Made by a program: the position numbers and the translations under genes. From Candidatus Devosia phytovorans (GTDB lineage Bacteria > Pseudomonadota > Alphaproteobacteria > Rhizobiales > Devosiaceae), in assembly GCA_029202405.1 (NCBI GenBank), contig CP119312.1:1307001-1371000 (forward strand): a DNA stretch of 64,000 bases, written 5' to 3'. Each line of letters starts with the position of its first letter. The stretch's first letter is position 1. The notes under the pieces were generated by a model. It was not told the origin of the DNA. It made no database searches and saw only the letters and a list, made by a program, of their open reading frames with translations. Shown here piece by piece: positions 58,490-64,000 of this stretch.

Positions 58490-59325
58490 GACGATCTCCG
58501 CAGCGATTGGCTGATGCGATTGGCGGCAAGCACGACGAGGATGACCGCAAGGCCGGGGAAAGTGGTGAGCCACCAGGCCGAGGTTAGATATTTGCGGCCC
58601 TCGGAAATCAGCAGGCCCCATTCGGGCGTCGGCGGCGGCGCGCCATAGCCGAGGAACCCCAGCGTCGAGATAGCCAGGATTGCTGTGCCAAATTGCAGCG
58701 CCGCAAAGGCTATGACCGTGCCCAGCGAATTGGGCAGAACATGGCGCCACAGCACGGCGGCAAAGCGCCCGCCGCTGCCGAAGGCGGCCTCGACATAATC
58801 GGCCCGCCGCACCCGGATCACTTCCGATCGCATCAGTCGGGCAAAGCCGGCCACGGTGGTGACACCGACTGCCGCCGCGACATTTATGGTGCCAAAGCCC
58901 AGGATGATGATGATCGAGAGCTGCAGCAGCAGACCCGGCACCGACAGCAGCACATCGACCAGCCGCATGATGACCGTGTCGACCCGGCCGCCGGTCGAAC
59001 CCGCAATCAGCCCCAGCGCCGTGCCACCGATAAAGCCGACCGTCACGGCGACAATCGCCCCGGACAGCGAATTGATCGCGCCGTAGATGATGCGGGCCAG
59101 CACATCGCGGCCGATTTCGTCAGTGCCGAACCAATGGCTGGCATCAGGCGCCCGCAACTGGTTGCCCGCAATGCCCATCGTGCCGCTATGGGGCGTGAAG
59201 AGACCCGGCGCCACGGCGAAGGCCACCGCGAGGGCAATCACAGCCCAGGACAGAACCAGCGTCACATCGACCCGGCGCAACCAGCGGGCCTCGGGCCTTG
59301 CGGTAAAGAGATCGAGCGTCGTCAT
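58486..59325 (-). CDS. Dipeptide/nickel-type ABC permease (DppC-like)
   Basis: This 279-aa inner-membrane protein shows the DppC signature HWFGTDEIGRDVLARIIYGA near residue 65 and the EAA loop VRRADYVEAAFGSGGRF near residue 180. ATG 59325 overlaps the other permease gene's stop (59322), and its own stop overlaps the ATPase gene. About six helices are expected. Confidence 0.94.
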   Translation of the reverse strand: MTTLDLFTARPEARWLRRVDVTLVLSWAVIALAVAFAVAPGLFTPHSGTMGIAGNQLRAPDASHWFGTDEIGRDVLARIIYGAINSLSGAIVAVTVGFIGGTALGLIAGSTGGRVDTVIMRLVDVLLSVPGLLLQLSIIIILGFGTINVAAAVGVTTVAGFARLMRSEVIRVRRADYVEAAFGSGGRFAAVLWRHVLPNSLGTVIAFAALQFGTAILAISTLGFLGYGAPPPTPEWGLLISEGRKYLTSAWWLTTFPGLAVILVVLAANRISQSLRRSS

Positions 59326-60266
59326 GCACTGGCCTCCAGCTTGCGATTGAGTCGCGGATCGATCAGCGGTGCGACGAGGTCCACCACGAGGTTGATAAGG
59401 ACAAAGCCAAGCGCGGCGAGAATGACGATGGCCTGCAAGACCGCCGTATCCTGATTGCTGACCGCCTGTTCGGTGATGCGTCCCAGCCCGTTGATGCCGA
59501 ACACGGTTTCGGTCACCACGGCCCCGGCCAGCAATTCGCCGAATAGCAGGCCGGCAATGGTCAGCACCGGCAGCAGCGCATTGCGCAGCACATGCCGCCA
59601 CAACACGCCTTTGCGCGTCGCCCCCTTGGCCCGCGCCACCGAAACGAAGGGCTGTGCCTCGACTTCATCAAGGCTGCGGATCAGGATTTGCGCCAAAGGC
59701 GCCGCGATCGGCAGGGCCAAGGTCAGCACCGGCAGCACCAGCGACTGGAACAGGTTCGGGTTGATGATCGGCACCAGCCGCAGCTGGAACGAGAAAATCT
59801 GGATCAGCATGATGCCAAGCCAGAACACCGGAACCGAGATCATGAGGGCTGGAAGTGTGGCCAGCAAATTGCGCAGCCAGCGGAACGGCGCCAGGGTCGC
59901 AGCGAACGACAAGAAAAACGCCAGAAGTATCGCAGCAAGAAGCCCGAGTGCCGCGAGGCGCAGTGTTGGCGGCAGGTTGACAGCCAAGAGCGTATTGACC
60001 GGCACGCCGGCCTGGACCGAGTAGCCGAAGCTCCCCTGCAGGAAATTCCAAAGCGTATTGCCGTATTGCGCCCAGAGCGGTGCATCGGCGCCGTAGAGCA
60101 GGCGGATTTCCGCGATCTGCTCGGCACTCAGCCCCATTTCCGGGTTCTGGTACTTGATCAGGATGGCATCGCCCGGCAGCGCCTGCAGCAGCAGGAAGCT
60201 CGCGGTGAAAGCCAGCAGCAACACGACCAGCGCCTGCCCGATCCGGTTTGCTATGGATGTCATCAA
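59322..60266 (-). CDS. Dipeptide/nickel-type ABC permease (DppB-like)
   Basis: This 314-aa inner-membrane protein has a first helix IGQALVVLLLAFTASFLLLQ, a long periplasmic loop with LPGDAILIKYQNPEMG, and an EAA loop (QPFVSVARAKGATRKGVLWR) near residue 205. It closes with the DppB-type GINGLGRITEQAVSNQD region. The start is uncertain by one codon because two ATGs are adjacent. It follows the binding-protein gene after 60 bases. Confidence 0.93.
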   Translation of the reverse strand: MMTSIANRIGQALVVLLLAFTASFLLLQALPGDAILIKYQNPEMGLSAEQIAEIRLLYGADAPLWAQYGNTLWNFLQGSFGYSVQAGVPVNTLLAVNLPPTLRLAALGLLAAILLAFFLSFAATLAPFRWLRNLLATLPALMISVPVFWLGIMLIQIFSFQLRLVPIINPNLFQSLVLPVLTLALPIAAPLAQILIRSLDEVEAQPFVSVARAKGATRKGVLWRHVLRNALLPVLTIAGLLFGELLAGAVVTETVFGINGLGRITEQAVSNQDTAVLQAIVILAALGFVLINLVVDLVAPLIDPRLNRKLEASA

Positions 60267-60326
60267 ACCTCTCCAACCAAAGGAAATTCTGGAGGCGCCC
60301 TGCAGGGGCAGGGCGCCTGGTTCAGG

Positions 60327-61970
60327 TCAGCGCGGCGCTAGCCAGGTATTGTAAAAGCTCGGGCGGGCCACGGCGTCGAAGCTGATGCCGTTGACATAGG
60401 GAGCCCCGGCAAAAACCTGCGGCTCCTCAAAGATCGGGATCACATAGGCCTGGTCGAGCAGATAGACCTGCGCCTCGCCGGTCAGCTCCAGCCGCTTGGC
60501 AGTGTCCGGCTCGGAGGCAATCGCCAGCAGCAGCTCGTTAAGCGCGGCATCTTCCCATGTCGCGCCGGTATTGAGCCCGCCCTTCTGCAGCAGGGCATCG
60601 CGATTGGTCGGATAGAAGTTGGACTTGATCACGTCAGGATCGGCCCGGCCCACCATAGCCGATACGACCGGAGTCTTCAGCGGATCGAGCCGGTCGACCG
60701 CCGCGCTGCCGGCATCGCCGGCCAGCACGTTGAGCTTGACGCCCACCTGCGCCCATTGCTGGCTGAGCAGCTGGAAGGTGGCGCGGCTCTGCGGCTGCGG
60801 CAGCGATTCATAGACGCTGAGCTCAAGCTTCTGGCCGTCCTTTTCGCGAATGCCATCGGCACCAACGACCCAACCGGCTTCGTCCAGCAGCGCCTTGGCG
60901 CGATCCGGGTCGAAGGCGAGCTTGTCATGGAGGTCGACATAGCCGAGCGCGGTGGCAGCGATCACCGAGGTAGCCGCCGGATAGTGCGAGGAGAAAATAG
61001 TTTCGACGATCTCCTTGGTATTGGTCGCGGCGGTCAGCGCCTGGCGCACCTTGAGGTCGGCGACCAGCGGGTTTTCCGGCCGGAACACGGCGTTGTTGTT
61101 GACGCCACGCGTCGAAGCCGAGTGGATCAGATAGCCCTGCGCTTCAACCTGCGGCTCGTCATAGGCCTGGATTTGGCGAATGAAATCGGCCTGTCCGGCC
61201 AAGAGCGCGCCAATGCGCACGCTGTCTTCCGGCGTCACAATATACTGGATCGCATCGAGATAGGCCCGGCCCTGATGCTCGAGGCTGGCGGGCCCCCAGG
61301 CGTAGTCCTCGCGGACTTTCAGGTTGAGACTCTGGCCCAGCACTTCGCCTTCGACGACGAAGGCACCCGAACCGATGATCTTGGTCGCGTCACCCAGTTC
61401 GTTATAGGGCAGGGCGAGCACGCTCGGCGCTACCAGCCCCGAGCCGATCACCGACGTCGCCTGCAAGAAGCCCGGCGCCGGGGCCTTGAAGCTGAACTTG
61501 ACGGTCAGCGGATCCACGACCTCGCTGCTCTCGTAATTGTTGATGGCCTCGGCCACCGGATAGCCGAGTTCCTTGTCGCCCAGACCGAAAATATCAAAAT
61601 TCTTCGCCACAGCTTCGGCGTCGAGCGCCGTGCCATCCGAGAAGGTCACGCCCTCGCGCAGCTTGAACGTATATTCGGTGGCGTCCTCGTTGATCTCCCA
61701 GCTCTCTGCGATCCAGGGCTCGATCGCGAGCGTCTCCGGATTCTGCCAGGTCAGCTTGTCGGTGATCTGATTGAGAATGCCGCTATTGGGGTAAAAACCA
61801 CCGGCCGGGGGATAGAGATTGGTATGGGGTTGCTGCTCCAAATAGATCAGCGTGCCGCCCTGTACCGGCCCTTCCTGCGCCATCACGGCCAGCGTCGAGA
61901 CAGAAGCCAGCAACGCGCTGGCGAACAATACCTGGCCGAATTTTTTCCCTGACCGGGTCGTCAAAATCAT
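60327..61970 (-). CDS. Dipeptide-type ABC substrate-binding protein (SBP_bac_5, KPN_01854-like)
   Basis: This 547-aa periplasmic protein of the DppA/OppA class has a signal peptide (residues 1-32, ending LAVMAQ). The family blocks are ITDKLTWQNPETLAIEPWIAESWEIN and FKLREGVTFSDGTALDAEAV, and ADPDVIKSNFY follows in the C-terminal half. ATG 61970 is chosen over an upstream TTG at 62009. It is the first gene of the eight-gene operon. The ligand is unknown, but import of a substrate for the monooxygenase is likely. Confidence 0.92.
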   Translation of the reverse strand: MILTTRSGKKFGQVLFASALLASVSTLAVMAQEGPVQGGTLIYLEQQPHTNLYPPAGGFYPNSGILNQITDKLTWQNPETLAIEPWIAESWEINEDATEYTFKLREGVTFSDGTALDAEAVAKNFDIFGLGDKELGYPVAEAINNYESSEVVDPLTVKFSFKAPAPGFLQATSVIGSGLVAPSVLALPYNELGDATKIIGSGAFVVEGEVLGQSLNLKVREDYAWGPASLEHQGRAYLDAIQYIVTPEDSVRIGALLAGQADFIRQIQAYDEPQVEAQGYLIHSASTRGVNNNAVFRPENPLVADLKVRQALTAATNTKEIVETIFSSHYPAATSVIAATALGYVDLHDKLAFDPDRAKALLDEAGWVVGADGIREKDGQKLELSVYESLPQPQSRATFQLLSQQWAQVGVKLNVLAGDAGSAAVDRLDPLKTPVVSAMVGRADPDVIKSNFYPTNRDALLQKGGLNTGATWEDAALNELLLAIASEPDTAKRLELTGEAQVYLLDQAYVIPIFEEPQVFAGAPYVNGISFDAVARPSFYNTWLAPR

Positions 61971-62332
61971 TCCATTGCCCTTTCCAGAACCCGCTTGAGC
62001 GGGCTTCAAACTGGGAAAAGCCTACGAGCTTTGGCGAACAAGACAACAATGTCTACCGAATTGGTCGTCTATTATCGGTGCATATTGCGGGTGATGTTTT
62101 CCAGATTTCATCCATCGGTTAGAATTCTGGATGTTCGGGCGACGCTGCCGCAGCCACCGTGCCGAACCAGCTGCAGGGCTTGCCGACGTCTGTTTTCGCA
62201 GTTCTAGGGGAACAACCGGACGGTCAGCATCCCACCCCATCCTGTACAACCGTCCTGCTGCCAAAATCATGGACGGATCACCCGCCATCGCTTATGTCAC
62301 CGGCATCACCACATCAGCAGATCGGGGCCGAC
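61971..62332. promoter_or_regulatory. Divergent promoter region of the Dpp-type operon and folD
   Basis: The 362 bases hold no credible gene. CCCGC-TTGA-GCGGG (61990-62003) forms a small hairpin just before the binding-protein ribosome site. Promoters for both directions must lie here, in the more AT-rich middle (about 62040-62120). Confidence 0.45.
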
Positions 62333-63235
62333 ATGACCGCAAAAATCATCGACGGAAAGAGCTTTGCCGAGGGGCTGCGCAGCCGCGTGGCCGGCCATGT
62401 GGAGCGGCTCAGGAGCCAGCATGGCATTACGCCGGGCCTCGCCGTGGTGATTGTCGGGCATGATCCGGCCAGCCAGGTCTATGTGACCAACAAGGCGAAA
62501 CAGACTGCCGAAGTCGGCATGGAATCCTTCAAATACGAATTGGCAGAGGACACCAGCGAAGCCGAACTGCTCGAGCTGGTGAAGCGCCTCAATGCCGATG
62601 ATCGCGTGCACGGCATCCTGGTGCAGATGCCCGTGCCAAAACATATCGATCCGATCTCGGTAATCGAGGCCATCGATCCGGCCAAGGATGTCGACTGCTT
62701 TACCCCGGCCAATGTCGGCAAGGTGCAGATCGGCCTGCCGGGCCCCGTCTCCTGCACGCCGCTGGGCTGTCTGATGCTGCTGCGCGACCAGCTTGGCTCG
62801 CTGTCGGGCCTCAATGCGGTGATCATCGGTCGCTCCAACCTCGTCGGCAAGCCGATGATGCAGCTGCTCATCCACGAGAACTGCACCGTCACTGTCGCCC
62901 ATTCCAAGACCCGCGATCTGGCCGATGTCGTGCGTAAGGCCGATATCGTCGTGGCCGCCGTTGGCCGGCCAGAGATGATCAAGGGCGACTGGATCAAGCC
63001 GGGCGCCACCGTGATCGACGTCGGCATCAACCGCGTGCCGGCGCCGGAAAAAGGCGAGGGCAAGACGCGCCTGGTTGGCGACGTCGCCTATGCCGAAGCC
63101 GCTGAAGTCGCTGGCGCCATCACGCCGGTCCCGGGCGGCGTCGGGCCGATGACCATTGCCTGCCTCCTGGCCAATACGGTCACCACGGCCTCGCTGATCA
63201 ATGGCCTCGTGGCGCCGAGCGATCTCACCGCATGA
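62333..63235 (+). CDS. folD: Bifunctional methylenetetrahydrofolate dehydrogenase/cyclohydrolase FolD
   Basis: FolD interconverts 5,10-methylene-, methenyl- and 10-formyl-tetrahydrofolate. The 300-aa protein has the catalytic Lys in YVTNKAKQTAEVG (Y-x-x-x-K), HGILVQMPVPKHID, the Rossmann motif VIIGRSNLVGKPM and the C-terminal GGVGPMTIACLLANT. ATG 62333 gives the standard start MTAKIIDGKSFAE; upstream extension is not supported. It overlaps the DUF1643 gene by four bases. Confidence 0.97.
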   Translation: MTAKIIDGKSFAEGLRSRVAGHVERLRSQHGITPGLAVVIVGHDPASQVYVTNKAKQTAEVGMESFKYELAEDTSEAELLELVKRLNADDRVHGILVQMPVPKHIDPISVIEAIDPAKDVDCFTPANVGKVQIGLPGPVSCTPLGCLMLLRDQLGSLSGLNAVIIGRSNLVGKPMMQLLIHENCTVTVAHSKTRDLADVVRKADIVVAAVGRPEMIKGDWIKPGATVIDVGINRVPAPEKGEGKTRLVGDVAYAEAAEVAGAITPVPGGVGPMTIACLLANTVTTASLINGLVAPSDLTA

Positions 63236-63780
63236 GCGTCGACAGTCACGATCCAGGCGGCAAGGTCCGCCTGGCGCTGATGCCGGGCGTCAAGGGCGAT
63301 GCCAGCTTCAGCAAGGACGGAAAATATCGTCAGCTGATGCGGCGTTGGGCGGGCGAGAGCTTTCCCGAGCGCTATATCCTCTTCATCGGCATGAACCCCT
63401 CCACCGCCGATGCCACGGTCAATGATCCGACCTGCGCGCGTGAATGGACCTTCGCCAATCGTGAGGGCTATACGGCCATGGTCAAGGCCAATGTCGGCGA
63501 CTATCGCGCCACCGATCCCAAGATGCTGCTCGCACCGGGCGTGGTGGCCGTGTCCGGCGACAATATCCCGGCCATCCGCACGGCGGCAGCGGGCGCCGAT
63601 TTCGTTGTCCTCTGCCACGGCAAGCTCAACAAGGCGCTGGCGCCGGCGGGGCGCGAACTGGTGACTGCACTCAAAAGTGATGGTGTCGATCTTTGGTGCT
63701 TCGGCACCAATGGCGACGGCTCGCCCAAGCATCCGCTCTATTTGCGCGCCGACACGCCGCTGGTGCGCTTTCAGCCCTAG
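63232..63780 (+). CDS. DUF1643-domain protein
   Basis: This 182-aa protein matches the DUF1643 family, recognised by RYILFIGMNPSTADATVNDPT near residue 50 (the GMNPSxA signature) and by VLCHGKLN and CFGTNGDGSPKHPLYL near the end. The family has no firmly established function. The start overlaps the folD stop (ATGA), so the two genes are translated together. It is the last complete gene of the window. Confidence 0.9.
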   Translation: MSVDSHDPGGKVRLALMPGVKGDASFSKDGKYRQLMRRWAGESFPERYILFIGMNPSTADATVNDPTCAREWTFANREGYTAMVKANVGDYRATDPKMLLAPGVVAVSGDNIPAIRTAAAGADFVVLCHGKLNKALAPAGRELVTALKSDGVDLWCFGTNGDGSPKHPLYLRADTPLVRFQP

Positions 63781-63963
63781 CCGGCTGCTATGCACCTGAC
63801 AGGTAGCCATAAAACCGCGGGTTTGTTACAGCATTGTCACAGGGATTCTGCGTGTGACGGCTGGAAACGCTGTGGCGTTGTCTCCTGCCATCATGTCGCC
63901 CGGTTAGTGTCTTTTTAGGAGAAACCGTCCTATCTGGATCGACCGGATTGTTGGGGTAGTTTG

Positions 63964-64000
63964 TTGAAGCTTCGTTCTTTTCTCGCCATTGCCGCCCTGA
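63964..64000 (+). CDS. Start of a further gene, cut by the window end
   Basis: From TTG at 63964 (or 63961) the frame reads LKLRSFLAIAAL, which looks like the beginning of a signal peptide. GGGG about 8 nt upstream could be a ribosome site. Only about twelve codons are visible, so the product is unknown. Confidence 0.3.
   Translation, partial: MKLRSFLAIAAL

Noticed and set aside
56837..58750. 637-codon version of the fused ABC ATPase
   Set aside because: The extra N-terminus is the wrong frame of the DppC-like permease; the ATG at 58489 overlaps the permease stop as in the other junctions.
1..64000. tRNA, rRNA, insertion sequences, prophage or attachment sites
   Set aside because: None was recognised by reading: no cloverleaf with CCA end, no transposase or integrase motif, no flanking direct repeats. 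A tRNAscan or ISfinder search could still find something missed.

Overview
The window is GC-rich, densely packed bacterial chromosome. Gene order and sequence details point to an alphaproteobacterium of the order Hyphomicrobiales, most likely a Devosia-like organism. The clues are GAAC-N7-GAAC (alphaproteobacterial) SOS boxes in front of lexA, the chain ppiD-trpE-trpG-trpD-trpC-moaC-moeA-lexA, the nearby tpiA-secG-pyrG and eno genes, a Rhizobiales-type intergenic palindrome, and many carbohydrate and peptide ABC operons. The genus is an inference; no database search was possible.

Layout. 1-3 kb: the 3' part of an IlvD/Edd-family sugar-acid dehydratase, a GFA-domain protein, cspA and lexA. 3-10.6 kb, minus strand: one long run in which moeA, moaC, trpC, trpD and trpG are joined by 1-4 nt overlaps, followed upstream by trpE and ppiD. 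Between trpE and trpG lies a 15-codon peptide ORF with two Trp codons. 10.7-20 kb: tpiA, secG, pyrG, a secreted protein, a DUF4169-like miniprotein, a Gfo/Idh oxidoreductase, a serine hydrolase, an MHS-family transporter and eno. 20-26 kb: a hicAB toxin-antitoxin pair with clear operators, AMP nucleosidase, an orphan SMI1/KNR4 protein, and a LysR/SDR/SnoaL cluster.

The most interesting region is 26.2-30.6 kb. An ECF sigma factor and a membrane anti-sigma factor stand divergent from a secreted subtilase with a poly-Asp segment. Next come an uncharacterised 234-aa protein and two secreted low-complexity proteins, one Ser/Asn-rich and one Asp/Trp-rich. Four promoters in this cluster share the same 27-bp layout, GGAATA-N15-CGTCT(T/A), and together can drive every gene of it. 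I read this as a compact ECF regulon that builds or processes unusual surface or periplasmic polymers.

30.6-36 kb: an RpiR-regulated ABC importer (fused double permease) with a histidine phosphatase. 36-46 kb: a carbohydrate ABC operon with sugar epimerase, VOC and TolB-like proteins, divergent from an aldo/keto reductase, a second VOC protein and a LacI regulator. 46-53.5 kb: a complete LacI-controlled sugar operon (oxidoreductase, epimerase, binding protein, two permeases, ATPase) with two operators 52 bp apart. 54-62 kb: a Dpp/Opp-type ABC operon joined to a luciferase-like monooxygenase, two carboxymuconolactone-decarboxylase-fold proteins and a flavin reductase. 62.3-64 kb: folD, a DUF1643 protein and the first codons of a further gene. 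Three gene-poor stretches (22.1-22.7, 45.7-46.1 and 53.5-54.1 kb) hold no convincing gene. I saw no tRNA, rRNA, CRISPR array, transposase or phage-integration site.
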